Positions 8,131 to 17,513 are shown, numbered from the stretch's first letter. The stretch is DNA of 64,000 nt from Anaerolineae bacterium (GCA_023382535.1 JAHDWA010000009.1:175333-239332), one strand, 5' to 3'. Notes: generated from the sequence alone by a model not told the origin. Program-made: numbers and translations.

Positions 8131-8176
8131 GTTTGGGCGAGATATATTATAAGCGATTGGTATGAGACCCGCCAGA

Positions 8177-9331
8177 TTACGGTTGGACGGGTTTGAGCCG
8201 GGTTTTGAGTGCAGCGGCCTGGGCGCGGAGCTGATGCAGACAGGCAGCAGGCGTAGCCGCAGTGGTCAGAAGGGTGCAAATGGGCTGCCGGCGACGGATC
8301 TGCTCATACGGATGCGGAATGTCACGGATACCTTCAGCCGCCCAATCCCTCGTATCGCCTACAGTCACATCATGCGGAGCGTAGACAATCGCCTTGCCCG
8401 CTGCCGGCCCGCTGGCCAACGCCTGTTCCAGCCCAAAATGCGGCAGATGACCGCTGAACGACTGGACGTGCGCTTCAAAGACCCGCAGCCTATAGGCCAG
8501 ATCAAACAGCTCCAACGAGGCCGAAGGCCGGGGATTGACCTCCAGGGTCCAAACGCGCCCGGCCTGCCAGATGAAATCCAGCCCGTTGACGCCCCACAGC
8601 CCGAATGTCTGGCTCAGATGCGAGACGATGGCGCGCGCTTCTATAAGCAGAGCTGCTAACTCACCTGGCGGCAGGCGGGGCGGGGCCAGGTTGCCGCAGT
8701 AGTGAAAGCCGCTGGCGCCAAACGCCGGCTGCCCCACCAACTGCTCGGTCACACCCAACAAAACGGCCTCTCGACCATTCGCCACAAAAGCCGCCGAGCC
8801 GGTCATGCCGACCAGCCGTTCCTGTAACATCCCTCCTTCTAACGGACGTCCCTTGCGCCAAAGACGGATGCCATGCCCGCCGCCGCTGTTGAGCGGCTTC
8901 CACAACCAGGAACGAGTCTTATCAGGGACTTGGCCCGTACCGACCGTGAACGTTTCGGGGAAGGCAAAACCGCCGGTGTGCAGGGCGTCCGCCAGGCGAG
9001 CCGGGTCACGCACCTGGGCCAGCGTCTCCGGATCATTACCCAGCAGTCGCCGCCCCTGGCTCAAGCGGGCCACTTCGGCCGGATAATTTTCCAAATTGGC
9101 GCTATAGACAACAGCGGGTGTGGCCAGGTCGCCGGCTGCATTGACCAGTCCAGCCGCGCTGTAGGGTAAGTTGTAATCACGCAGTAAAGAGCGGCTGGGG
9201 CACAAAGCCTGCAGGTCGGCATCGCCAAAATAATCCAGGGCCATGACCGGATAGCCGGCCCGTACGGCCAGTTCCGCCAGCATCCGCATCGTCAACCCGA
9301 CCAGTAAAATGGGCTGGGTCTGGCTGTTCAT
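8177..9331 (-). CDS. ATP-grasp ligase of the C1 cofactor locus
   Basis: A 384-residue ATP-grasp protein. It has an N-terminal Rossmann-like preATP-grasp domain, the nucleotide-binding segment WLWKPLNSGGGHGIRLW (about 142-158) and the metal site WTLEVNPRPSAS (about 270-281), where Glu and Asn ligate Mg2+. ATP-grasp enzymes form amide bonds through acyl-phosphates. Its position between fwdD and mtdB suggests a step in methanofuran or H4MPT biosynthesis (the known tyramine-glutamate ligase of methanofuran synthesis is ATP-grasp), but the substrate is inferred only from context. A stem-loop separates it from mtdB upstream, so it may have its own transcript. Confidence 0.8.
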   Translation of the reverse strand: MNSQTQPILLVGLTMRMLAELAVRAGYPVMALDYFGDADLQALCPSRSLLRDYNLPYSAAGLVNAAGDLATPAVVYSANLENYPAEVARLSQGRRLLGNDPETLAQVRDPARLADALHTGGFAFPETFTVGTGQVPDKTRSWLWKPLNSGGGHGIRLWRKGRPLEGGMLQERLVGMTGSAAFVANGREAVLLGVTEQLVGQPAFGASGFHYCGNLAPPRLPPGELAALLIEARAIVSHLSQTFGLWGVNGLDFIWQAGRVWTLEVNPRPSASLELFDLAYRLRVFEAHVQSFSGHLPHFGLEQALASGPAAGKAIVYAPHDVTVGDTRDWAAEGIRDIPHPYEQIRRRQPICTLLTTAATPAACLHQLRAQAAALKTRLKPVQP

Positions 9332-9347
9332 CCTGTATAAAAAATTA

Positions 9348-9383
9348 GACCTGACGGGTACGCGTCGGAAGACCCGTCAGGTC
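9348..9383. terminator. Bidirectional stem-loop between mtdB and the ATP-grasp gene
   Basis: GACCTGACGGGT (9348-9359) and ACCCGTCAGGTC (9372-9383) form a perfect 12-bp stem with a 12-base loop, flanked by A/T-rich tracts. It follows the mtdB stop on the minus strand and could end that transcript. Confidence 0.6.
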
Positions 9384-9406
9384 ATTTAATTGGGGGGCGC
9401 TCCGTC

Positions 9407-10264
9407 TCAAACTAACTCTTTAGCGACTTGATAGACTGACTCGGCGTCCATAAGGATATCGTTGGCTTCAAACAGCCTGGCGATACAGGTGCGATGCACC
9501 TTCATTTTACGCCCGCCGATGCCTAGCGCCCCAAAGGAAATGCGGCCTTCCCGCTCGCTGCCGTTATCATTCATCTCAATGCCCTCGATACCCAGCGGCG
9601 GGACCGCGTTGATGTCGGCGATCAGCTTCAGGTTTGGCAGACTGGTCCAGACAGCCTGGCTGACAAGTTGCGCGCCAGCGGCGCCGCAGGTAAACAAAGC
9701 GACCGCGCCTTCCAGCGCTTGCCTGGCCGACGTATCGTCGGTCAACACTGCGCCCTCTACCTTGACATCGAACCGTTTGCTGACGATTCCAGCGGCGGCC
9801 TGGGCCCGTTCCAGCGTCCGGGAGGTCAGGACGACATGCGCCCCTTCGCTGGCCAGCATCCCGGCCGCCCGCATGCCAACCGGCCCGGTGCCTGCGCCAA
9901 CCACAACCCGCTGGCCCCGCACATCCATCGCCTTAACGATCTTGGCCACCCCGGTCGCCGCCGTCGTGTTGCAGCCATTTGAATCGAGCATGACCGAAAC
10001 CTTGAACGGGCCAAAGAAAGTCTTTTGAACAGCGGCCAACAGAGCCTCGCCTGCTGGCACATTGGAACCGCCAATCCAGATAGCAGTGTTCTTCAGGTCG
10101 GGTATGCCGCGGGTGAAAAAGGCTCCCTGCACCAGCCCCGGTACGTCTTCGACGGTAACGTTGCCGTAGCTGAGCACGTCGTCAACGCCGGCATCATAGG
10201 GAACAATGCGGTCAAACGAGCTGGGATGCTTGTCACTGTCCAGTTGGATTAAGAGCTTTTTCAT
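9407..10264 (-). CDS. mtdB: NAD(P)-dependent methylenetetrahydromethanopterin dehydrogenase
   Basis: A 285-residue enzyme oxidising methylene-H4MPT to methenyl-H4MPT in the cytoplasm. It shows the MtdA/MtdB hallmarks: YDAGVDDVLSYG near residues 23-34, the pterin-site segment SNGCNTTAATG (95-105), and the nucleotide-binding GAGTGPVGMRAA (123-134). The ATG at 10264 begins MKKLLIQLDSDKHPS, the family N-terminus; longer upstream reading is non-homologous. Whether it prefers NADP or NAD cannot be read from this. With fae it forms the formaldehyde entry of the H4MPT branch. A 12-bp stem (10333-10371) separates it from the DUF2193 gene. Confidence 0.93.
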   Translation of the reverse strand: MKKLLIQLDSDKHPSSFDRIVPYDAGVDDVLSYGNVTVEDVPGLVQGAFFTRGIPDLKNTAIWIGGSNVPAGEALLAAVQKTFFGPFKVSVMLDSNGCNTTAATGVAKIVKAMDVRGQRVVVGAGTGPVGMRAAGMLASEGAHVVLTSRTLERAQAAAGIVSKRFDVKVEGAVLTDDTSARQALEGAVALFTCGAAGAQLVSQAVWTSLPNLKLIADINAVPPLGIEGIEMNDNGSEREGRISFGALGIGGRKMKVHRTCIARLFEANDILMDAESVYQVAKELV

Positions 10265-10332
10265 TATGATCTTCTCGTTAACAGACAATAAAATGAGGGG
10301 CGAAGTCCGCCCACTCCTTTTTATTCCATCGT

Positions 10333-10371
10333 GCCCGCGTGCAGGTTGGGTAGGCCGCACTGCACGCGGGC
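10333..10371. terminator. Stem-loop between DUF2193 gene and mtdB
   Basis: GCCCGCGTGCAG and CTGCACGCGGGC pair perfectly over 12 bp. There is no following U-run on either strand, so a Rho-independent stop is uncertain; it may protect or separate the two transcripts. Confidence 0.45.
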
Positions 10372-10443
10372 CAATGTTACCTCATCTCCTCCTGATTACA
10401 AAATCTGTGACTTCCCTGGCGGAGCGGAAGTCAAGGACAGGGC

Positions 10444-11988
10444 TTAAACGCTGGCCGAGCGCTGCTCGTAGCCAACCACCGGGTCGGCGCCCATGCCCTT
10501 GTTGACGCCCAGGCCGAGGTTGGTCCAGCGGTATTCGGTCGCGCCCCAATCCTTATCAATGCGCAGCGGGAAGGAGGCCGACTCAGGATGCAGGGCCACG
10601 ACGTGGGTCAGCATGGTCGCCGTGACCGGCTCACTGGTCAGCAAGCAGGGGAAGTCGGCGAACTTGAGCATGGTGCCCACGCGTTGGGTGATGGCGCAGG
10701 GCGGGTAGGTGTAGCGATGGATGTTGGCCAGCACGTCGTGCTTGTCAACCGGGCCGAGATCAATCTTGACCCCGTCAATTTCGGCGCCACCGCCCAGCGG
10801 CTTGGGTTTGAGAGTGTTCCAGCCTTTCCAGATGGACATCATCAGGTCCACGTTGTGCAGCTCGGCCGCCGAGTCGCGGTTGGGGTTCATGGCCACCATG
10901 TTGTGGAAGCGGTTGACCAGCAGCTCGATGACGCTGGGGATCGGCATGTAATCCAGCATGAATTCATAGGCCATCAAGGCCGCACTCGTGCCAACCGCCA
11001 GGCTAACCACCCCATACTCATTCTTGAAGCCTTGATCCAGACCGCGCTTCAGGGTGCTTTCCAGGGCGGCGGTATGGGCCTCAAAGATGGCCATGACAAT
11101 GGGGTCTTGGGCGAAGTTGAACATGGTCTGGCTGTTGTGGTGGGCCACATCGCCGACGCAGTAGGCCGGGACGCAAACAACATTGCCCGGATGGACGCCC
11201 TTGGCCAGGGCCGCCTTGACGGTGGGTTTCATGCGCTCCTTGTACTGCTTTTGGTACGCAGCGGTATCGAAGGAGCTGTGGCCGCCATGCCCGCCCAGGT
11301 TATGGCCCAGCATCAGCTTGGTTTGGGCCTCCGAGGGGGTGTCATAGATCATCTGCAAGGTGGCAACTTCATCGTCGAGGGCGGCATCCAGCGTTTTGCC
11401 GGCTTCGACCGAGGCTTTGAAGGAAGCGCCCAGGCCATAGGAGGTGGTCATGCCAAAGGATTTGGCCGCCAGGATGGTCTTCTTGTGGTCTTTGGGGATG
11501 TCTACGCCCTGGAGAATCCGGTTGACGACGTTGGCAGTCGAGCCGGGGCTGAGGGCAAAGTCTACCACGCAGGTTGGCCCATACAGGCCGCCATAGAGGC
11601 GGGCGGCTTCGCGGCCAATCAGGGCGCGGTTCTTCGGGATAGCATCAATGAACTTTTTGACCGAGGCCTTGAAATCGGGCTGCTCTTCGTAGAGGATTTC
11701 CATAATCGGGCCGGTCTGATAGTGCTCGACAAAGGGATCGTCTTCGGGCCGGACTGTCTTGGTCAGGGATTTGAGGATTTCATAGTGGGCGTTAACCGAG
11801 TCGACATGGAGGGCAATAACTTCAGGCAGTTCATTCTCAACGGCCTTCATGCCATTCACGGCGTCCACATAGGGTTGTGCGTCGGTGATTTTGAATTCAG
11901 TGCCTCGTTTGGCCTTGATATTGGTCACATCAGCCTTGAGGGCCGCCAGAGCTTGACCTACCATTGCTTCATGGATAGCTTTTGACAT
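10444..11988 (-). CDS. DUF2193 family protein (methanogen-type)
   Basis: A 514-residue soluble protein that matches my memory of DUF2193, a family of unknown function described from methanogenic archaea. Visible conserved-looking blocks include GGLYGPTCVVDFALSPGS, GHNLGGHGGHSSFDTA (Gly/His-rich), PAYCVGDVAHHNSQTMFNF and TYPPCAITQRVGTMLKF; the paired His and Cys residues could bind metal or cofactor. The ATG at 11988 follows AAGGAG; eight extra upstream codons do not. It precedes mtdB in the same direction and sits divergent from the SARP-like regulator. A role tied to H4MPT or methanofuran is inferred from context only. Confidence 0.8.
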   Translation of the reverse strand: MSKAIHEAMVGQALAALKADVTNIKAKRGTEFKITDAQPYVDAVNGMKAVENELPEVIALHVDSVNAHYEILKSLTKTVRPEDDPFVEHYQTGPIMEILYEEQPDFKASVKKFIDAIPKNRALIGREAARLYGGLYGPTCVVDFALSPGSTANVVNRILQGVDIPKDHKKTILAAKSFGMTTSYGLGASFKASVEAGKTLDAALDDEVATLQMIYDTPSEAQTKLMLGHNLGGHGGHSSFDTAAYQKQYKERMKPTVKAALAKGVHPGNVVCVPAYCVGDVAHHNSQTMFNFAQDPIVMAIFEAHTAALESTLKRGLDQGFKNEYGVVSLAVGTSAALMAYEFMLDYMPIPSVIELLVNRFHNMVAMNPNRDSAAELHNVDLMMSIWKGWNTLKPKPLGGGAEIDGVKIDLGPVDKHDVLANIHRYTYPPCAITQRVGTMLKFADFPCLLTSEPVTATMLTHVVALHPESASFPLRIDKDWGATEYRWTNLGLGVNKGMGADPVVGYEQRSASV

Positions 11989-12496
11989 AATTGGTTCTCC
12001 TTTTTTCTTCAATGAAAACAGTTTTCTGCCTTGAAAACGTTTTGAGGTGTACTTACCTCAGTCTTCCCGGAAATGGTCGCTGATATGTAATTTAAGTGAA
12101 TCTTTCACCCCCTTTCGTCGCACATTTTGGGTAATGACATTTCCTGAAGAAACTACCTCAATTCAAGCAAAAATATGATGATTGTCGGTAGATAAGATGA
12201 CATCTATCACTAGCAGTTCAGAGTATTTTCATTTACTCTAATATCGAGAGATGTCCGCTTTTCCTCACCAGATTAACCCGGCCAAGTAACACCATACTTC
12301 AAAAACGCCAGCACTCCAGAGGCGCGTAATCAGGTCGTGACTCGGTGGGGTTAGGTTGAAATCAGCTTGCTGAAGCGGAATTTTACAAACCCTGATTTTT
12401 TGGGATAATTAATAGATAAGCGCTGCTGAGGACGCTTGGCAATGTGTAAGCTGCTTCCTCCTTTCTTCAGCACCTTCTTCTATTTCTGATAGGGTA

Positions 12497-12521
12497 ATGT
12501 TATAGGGTCTGACTATAACAT
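12497..12521. promoter_or_regulatory. Inverted repeat, candidate operator
   Basis: ATGTTATA, nine bases, TATAACAT: a perfect 8-bp inverted repeat in the 725-base divergent spacer between the DUF2193 gene and the SARP-like regulator. It lies just upstream of the 11-bp direct-repeat array. The rest of 11989-12496 and 12581-12712 contains no gene that I can support. Confidence 0.5.
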
Positions 12522-12536
12522 GATAAACCCTCGCCC

Positions 12537-12580
12537 TTTCCAAATCATTTCTAACTTCTTTCTAACCTCTTTCCAAGCTG
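12537..12580 (+). promoter_or_regulatory. Four 11-bp direct repeats, SARP-type binding array
   Basis: Units start at 12537, 12548, 12559 and 12570: TTTCCAAATCA, TTTCTAACTTC, TTTCTAACCTC, TTTCCAAGCTG, sharing the heptamer TTTCYAA with an exact 11-base period. SARP regulators bind heptamer direct repeats at 11-bp spacing. The array lies about 130 bases upstream of the SARP-like gene and also within the divergent control region of the DUF2193-mtdB genes. Confidence 0.6.
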
Positions 12581-12712
12581 TTTGAGAAGCACCGCTATTT
12601 GAGGAAAGCTCTCAGGCTAGAGGTGAAGGGCGCTTGATGGGCTTCGTCCCTCTTCATTAGCCTGGCCAGAAGGCAAAGCGCCTGCCACTTGAGTAGTTAA
12701 AAGGAAGAATCA

Positions 12713-15700
12713 ATGATGCCCGTTTTCCGGCTGCGATTGTTAGGCCCTGTTCAAGTCAATCGGGATGGTGAGCCAATTCAAGGTTTTAAATCTCGCAAGA
12801 CCCTGGCTCTTTTGGGCTATCTGGCTACAGAGAGCCACCCTGTCTCACGGGGTTACTTGGTGGAACTCTTCTGGCCGGATCAAACCGAAACCCGGGGCCG
12901 GAATAACTTGAGCCAGGCCTTGCACAGTATTTTGAGCCTATGGCCAGGCTGTTTTGAGGTTACTCAGCAGACTATCCAATTCTCCTGGCATTGTTCAACC
13001 TGGCTGGATATAAAAGCGTTCGACGAATTGACCGGCCGGGGCGAAGTTAACGCGCTGGCCATGGCCGCCGACCTGTATCGGGGTGACTTTATGGCCGGGC
13101 TGTACCTGGACGACTGCTCTGAATTTGAGCAGTGGCTCAGGTTGCAGCAGGAGATCTGGCAGCAGCGGGTGGCCCAGGTCTTACGAGATGTGATTGCGCA
13201 TCATATCCGCCAGAATGAAGCCGAGCAGGCGCTTCAGTTCATTTCTCGCCTCCTGACCATAGACTCCGGCGACGAAGAAGGACACCGCCAAAAGATGGAC
13301 CTGTTGGCCCGGTGCGGACAGCGTAGCGCCGCTCTGGCCCAGTATGAAAGCTGCCGCCGCTATTTAACCGAAGAATTGGGAGTGGAGCCGGCTAATGAAA
13401 CCGTTCAGTTGTATGAACAGATCCGGGCCGGAACTGTGCGCCAAGAGACAAGGACCTTGGTGAACAGTGCAGAACGCTTCCCCTCCCTCTCTTCTTCCCT
13501 TGCTTCAGCGGCACTGGTTTACAACAACCTCCCAGCCCAATCTACGTCTTTTATTGGTCGGGAGATAGAACTGGCCATCATTGATCAGGACCTAAGCAGT
13601 TCAACCTGCCGCCTCTTAACGATTATCGGCCTGGGGGGCATTGGTAAAACTCGTTTGGCCCTGCAAGCTGCTGCAACCACCACCAGGTTTCAGCATGGAG
13701 TCTGCTTCGTTCCGTTGGTCTCGACCAGTTCAGCCGAGTTTCTCACCTCTGCTATTGCCGACGCCCTCAATTTTTCTCTCTATGGCCGGGGCGACCCCAA
13801 AGCTCAGCTTCTAAATTATCTCAGCAGCAAAGAAATGCTCCTGGTGTTGGACAACTTTGAGCACTTGATCGGCGGCGCCAATCTTCTGGTGGAAATTCTG
13901 GAGTGCGCTTCTCATATCAAAATATTGGTTACTTCCAGAGAACGATTGGGCCTCTATGAAGAGTGGGTGCTCGACCTGCAGGGACTGCCGTTTCCCGAAA
14001 GTGAGGATATTCAGCAGATCGAAAATTACAGCGCCGTGCAGTTGTTTCTACAGCGGGCCCAGCAGGCGCGGGCAGATTTTTGGTTGAGATTTTTGGAAAA
14101 ACCGGCTGTGGCCCGTATTTGCCGCCTGGTTGAGGGTCTCCCTCTGGGCATCGAGCTGGCGGCAGCCTGGACCCGGTCTTTTTCCTGTGAGGACATTGCC
14201 GCGGAGCTTGAAAAGAACCACAACTTTTTGACGACTTCGCTCCAAAATATTCCTCCCCGGCATCGGAGCGTGCGGGCCGTGTTTGAGCATTCCTGGAGAC
14301 TGCTCTCCGAGGAGGAGCGAAGCGTCTTCAGGAAATTGTCCGTTTTCTGGGGCGGATTTAGTCGGAAGTCAGCCGAGCAGGTGGTTAACGCTTCTACTTT
14401 TCTGCTCTCAGCCTTAGGAGACAAATCTTTGCTCCGCCGGACCGCCTCGGATCGCTATGAAATCCATGAGCTTTTACGCCAGTATGGGGCCGAAAAACTG
14501 GCCGAGAATCCCGACGAGAAAAAAGAGGTAAAGGGTCAACACTGTCGTTATTATGCCGAATTTTTACAGGAACAAGAAGTCCTGCTGAAAAGGGGAGAGC
14601 AAAAGGAAGCCCTGGAGGCTATCAGCCTGGAAATTGACAATGTGCGCGCCGGGTGGCAGTGGGCGGTCGCCAACAGGAGCGAACAAGACTTTGAAAAGTA
14701 TCGCGAGGTTTTGTTCCTGGTCCATACAATGCAGAGTTGGTTCCAGGAGGGCGAAGCGGTCTTCAAACAAGCTGCCGTCAGCCTGCGTCAAATCAGGGAA
14801 AAAGCCACTTCTGACCCGAAAATAAATAAAATGCTGGGGCATGTTCTGGCTCGACAAGGCGTCTTCTGCGCCAGCCTGGGTCACTATGACCAGGCCAGAG
14901 CCATTATGCAAGAAGGGTTGGTTATTTTTCAAGATACCGCCATCCGCCAGAGTTCACCGCTGGGCCTCAATTATTTAGGGGCTATTGCCTGGGCCTTGGG
15001 CGAGTATGTCGAAGCCAAACAACTCTGCCAGGAAAGTCTGGCCATCGCCGAAAAGGCGGGAGATCGCTGGAAACAGGCCCTGATTCTTGAGTATCTGGGT
15101 ATGATTGCCATCAGCCTGGGAGAGTACGGGGACGCTAAAGCGATAGCGCAAAGGAGCCTGTCTATTTTTAGAGAATTTGGCTATCGGAGCGGTATTGCCT
15201 TTTCTCTAAACCTGCTCGGCATCGTGGCCCATAATCTCGGCAAGTATTACGAGGCCAGGCAGCTTTGCCAGGAAGGCCTGGCGATAGCCAGAGAGATTGG
15301 GGATCGCTGGGAAGAGGCTTTGTCTCTGGAATATTTGGGTATGATCGCTATTAGCCTGGGCCAGTATACCGAAGCTCAAACCCTGGTTCAAGAGAGTCTG
15401 GCTATTTTTAGAGAGTTTGGCTATCGAAGCGGCATCGCCTTTTGCCTGAACTTGCTGGGTACGGTGGCCCGGAATTTGGGTGAGTACGGCGAAGCCAAAC
15501 GGCTTCACCACGAGGTTCTGCAAACGTGCAAAGCATTGGACTACTCCTTGGGCATTGCTATAACCTCCTACTACTTGGGGCATACGGCCTATCTACTGGG
15601 AGAGCACACGGAGGCCAAGCGGCTGCTAACCGACAGTTTGACCCTGGCCAGGAAACTGGCGTACCAGCGAGGAGTTACCCAATCGCTCAATGCTTTAGGA

Positions 15701-16063
15701 AGTGTGGCTTATGCCTTGGGGGAATACAAAAAGGCCAAGAAATATCTACTGGAGGCCCTCAATACGACGCAAAAAATCCACGCTCTGCCCATAATTTTGG
15801 ACATTTTTTTGGAGTTCGCTAAACTTTTTATCAAAGAAGGCAAAACAGTGCAGGCTATGGAATTACTCGCTTTTCCCCTGCACCATGCTGCCTGCAAAAA
15901 AGAGACCAGGGATCAAGCCAGCGGACTGCTGGCTAAACTGGCCACTGAACTCCCCGGCCCGGTCATAGCCACGGCTCAAGAAAATGGGAAAACTAATCAA
16001 CTCGAAAAAGTGGTGGCAAAATTACTCAACGAGAGAGTCGGACTAGAATGGGTCTGTTCTTAA
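12713..16063 (+). CDS. SARP/AfsR-like regulator: BTAD, NTPase, TPR domains
   Basis: A 1116-residue signalling regulator. Residues 1-90 are a winged-helix DNA-binding domain (FRLRLLGPVQVNRDG, RKTLALLGYLA), 95-240 a bacterial transcriptional activation domain (helical, ending ELGVEPANETVQLYEQIR), then an AAA/NB-ARC-like NTPase with Walker A GLGGIGKTR (about 307-315) and Walker B LLVLDNFEH. The C-terminal half is a series of TPR units, including a nearly identical 80-residue module repeated in tandem (DNA period 240 bases around 15061-15480). The start is the ATG pair at 12713/12716 after AAGGAAGAA. Located between the C1 genes, it is a plausible activator of them. Confidence 0.9.
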   Translation: MMPVFRLRLLGPVQVNRDGEPIQGFKSRKTLALLGYLATESHPVSRGYLVELFWPDQTETRGRNNLSQALHSILSLWPGCFEVTQQTIQFSWHCSTWLDIKAFDELTGRGEVNALAMAADLYRGDFMAGLYLDDCSEFEQWLRLQQEIWQQRVAQVLRDVIAHHIRQNEAEQALQFISRLLTIDSGDEEGHRQKMDLLARCGQRSAALAQYESCRRYLTEELGVEPANETVQLYEQIRAGTVRQETRTLVNSAERFPSLSSSLASAALVYNNLPAQSTSFIGREIELAIIDQDLSSSTCRLLTIIGLGGIGKTRLALQAAATTTRFQHGVCFVPLVSTSSAEFLTSAIADALNFSLYGRGDPKAQLLNYLSSKEMLLVLDNFEHLIGGANLLVEILECASHIKILVTSRERLGLYEEWVLDLQGLPFPESEDIQQIENYSAVQLFLQRAQQARADFWLRFLEKPAVARICRLVEGLPLGIELAAAWTRSFSCEDIAAELEKNHNFLTTSLQNIPPRHRSVRAVFEHSWRLLSEEERSVFRKLSVFWGGFSRKSAEQVVNASTFLLSALGDKSLLRRTASDRYEIHELLRQYGAEKLAENPDEKKEVKGQHCRYYAEFLQEQEVLLKRGEQKEALEAISLEIDNVRAGWQWAVANRSEQDFEKYREVLFLVHTMQSWFQEGEAVFKQAAVSLRQIREKATSDPKINKMLGHVLARQGVFCASLGHYDQARAIMQEGLVIFQDTAIRQSSPLGLNYLGAIAWALGEYVEAKQLCQESLAIAEKAGDRWKQALILEYLGMIAISLGEYGDAKAIAQRSLSIFREFGYRSGIAFSLNLLGIVAHNLGKYYEARQLCQEGLAIAREIGDRWEEALSLEYLGMIAISLGQYTEAQTLVQESLAIFREFGYRSGIAFCLNLLGTVARNLGEYGEAKRLHHEVLQTCKALDYSLGIAITSYYLGHTAYLLGEHTEAKRLLTDSLTLARKLAYQRGVTQSLNALGSVAYALGEYKKAKKYLLEALNTTQKIHALPIILDIFLEFAKLFIKEGKTVQAMELLAFPLHHAACKKETRDQASGLLAKLATELPGPVIATAQENGKTNQLEKVVAKLLNERVGLEWVCS

Positions 16064-16090
16064 CCAGGTACTATTATTAAGGAGAGACTG

Positions 16091-17194
16091 ATGTCACGAG
16101 TTATCGGAATTGACCCCGGCACAGTCAGCTTTGACCTGTGCGGATTGGAAAACGGGAAAGTTTTTCTGGATACTACTATTCCCTCAGCAGAGATTGGAGC
16201 CAACCCGCAAGTTCTCGTTGACGCCTTAAAGGCGGTCCAACCCCTGGATTTGGTCATTGGCCCTTCCGGCTACGGCCTGCCCTGGGTCAGCATTGAGGAA
16301 TTTGGCGAGCAGGAACTTTTCCTCTTCATTCTGGCCGACGAGCGAGAACGCAACCAGATTTCAGTATTGGGGGGTATGGGGGAGATGATCGGCCTGTTGA
16401 AAGCCAGCGGCCTGCCAATCAAATTTATGCCAGGGGTGATCCACCTGCCGACGGTGCCGGAACACCGCAAAGCGAATAAAATTGACATGGGCACAGCCGA
16501 TAAACTGTGCTGTCTGGCTCTGGGGATACTCGACCAGGCCAGCCGGCACCACATCGCTTACCGGGAAACGGGCTTCATCTTTGTGGAGGTGGGCGGCGCT
16601 TACACGGCGGTGATGGCGGTGCAGGGAGGGCAGGTGGTAGACGGGTTGGGCGGCTCCAGCGGCAGCCCCGGCTTCTACTCCCTGGGCGCGATGGACGGTG
16701 AACTGGCCTACCTGCTCGGCAGTTTTCCCAAATCCGTGCTCTTTTCCGGGGGAGTAGCATACGCGGCTGGCCAGCCGGCCATGGCGCCGGAAGAACTTCT
16801 CGCCCTGCAAGAAGTCAATCTAACGGTTAGTCGAGCCTGGGAGGCTTTGTTTGAAGGCGTGACCAAAAGTGTCGCGGCGGAAATGACGGTTGTGCCGCGG
16901 GTGCGCGAGATTCTCCTCTCAGGCCGCTTGTGCCGTATCCCGGCCATCCGGGAAGAACTGGCCGAACGTTTGAGCCGCTTTGCCCCGGTCCACCGCATCT
17001 CGGGCATTGCCCATACGGCCAAGGAAGCCGCCCAGGGCGCGGCCCTGATCGCAGATGGCATGGTGGGTGGGCAATTTGCCGATCTGGTCGAGACGATGCG
17101 GCTTAAGGAAGCCAAGGGGACGGTGCTGGATTATCTTCAGGTCAGCCTGACCAACGAACTTAAGCAGAAGTATCTGAAAGAGGCTGCCTCTTAG
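16091..17194 (+). CDS. DUF1464 family actin-fold kinase-like protein
   Basis: A 367-residue protein of the ASKHA fold, matching DUF1464 (archaeal-type, annotated as predicted butyrate kinase). It starts RVIGIDPGTVSFDLCGLENGK, the phosphate-1 motif, and has a second nucleotide-binding region FIFVEVGGAYTAVMAV and later EILLSGRLCRIPAI, as in acetate/hexokinase-like kinases. ATP and a small acid or cofactor precursor are likely substrates. A related ASKHA family is known in bacterial H4MPT clusters, which with its location next to fae supports a cofactor role, but that is inference. AAGGAGAG precedes the ATG. Its stop overlaps the convergent 86-residue gene by four bases. Confidence 0.78.
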   Translation: MSRVIGIDPGTVSFDLCGLENGKVFLDTTIPSAEIGANPQVLVDALKAVQPLDLVIGPSGYGLPWVSIEEFGEQELFLFILADERERNQISVLGGMGEMIGLLKASGLPIKFMPGVIHLPTVPEHRKANKIDMGTADKLCCLALGILDQASRHHIAYRETGFIFVEVGGAYTAVMAVQGGQVVDGLGGSSGSPGFYSLGAMDGELAYLLGSFPKSVLFSGGVAYAAGQPAMAPEELLALQEVNLTVSRAWEALFEGVTKSVAAEMTVVPRVREILLSGRLCRIPAIREELAERLSRFAPVHRISGIAHTAKEAAQGAALIADGMVGGQFADLVETMRLKEAKGTVLDYLQVSLTNELKQKYLKEAAS

Positions 17195-17451
17195 GGTAGA
17201 ACTCGGTCAAGCGCTTCGGGATTGAGACCGACAAAAATATTCTTGCCGATTTCGATGACGACCGCTTCCTGCTGGCCCGATAATTGGATCATACGCTGCA
17301 AGCTGGCCTGATCGTCTTCGATGTCGGCATGGTCAAACACTACGCCCCGACCGTCAAAAAACCGGCGCACTTCCTGGTAATCGGCAGCCTGGCGGCGCCC
17401 GTAGACGGTCACGCCTTCAAACGGCGTGGTTGGTGCAGCACAGATACACAT
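17191..17451 (-). CDS. Small glutaredoxin-fold-like protein without CxxC
   Basis: An 86-residue protein whose pattern (GVTVYGRRQAADYQEVRRFFDGRGVVFDHADIEDD...GQQEAVVIEIG) follows the beta-alpha-beta layout of glutaredoxins, but the redox CxxC is replaced by GRRQ. Two cysteines instead sit at the extreme N-terminus (MCICAAP). The ATG at 17451 follows GGAAGGAG; the longer reading upstream is hydrophobic and lacks a ribosome site. It is convergent with the DUF1464 gene and divergent from fae. Confidence 0.65.
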   Translation of the reverse strand: MCICAAPTTPFEGVTVYGRRQAADYQEVRRFFDGRGVVFDHADIEDDQASLQRMIQLSGQQEAVVIEIGKNIFVGLNPEALDRVLP

Positions 17452-17513
17452 ACACAACTCCTTCCTTTGTTCCAAAATAAATAGAAACTGTAATAATACA
17501 CCCCCGGCAAAAT

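Noticed and set aside
10588..11985. Long open frame antisense to the DUF2193 gene
   Set aside because: It is a GC-driven mirror of a well-supported coding gene, with no ribosome site and no family match.
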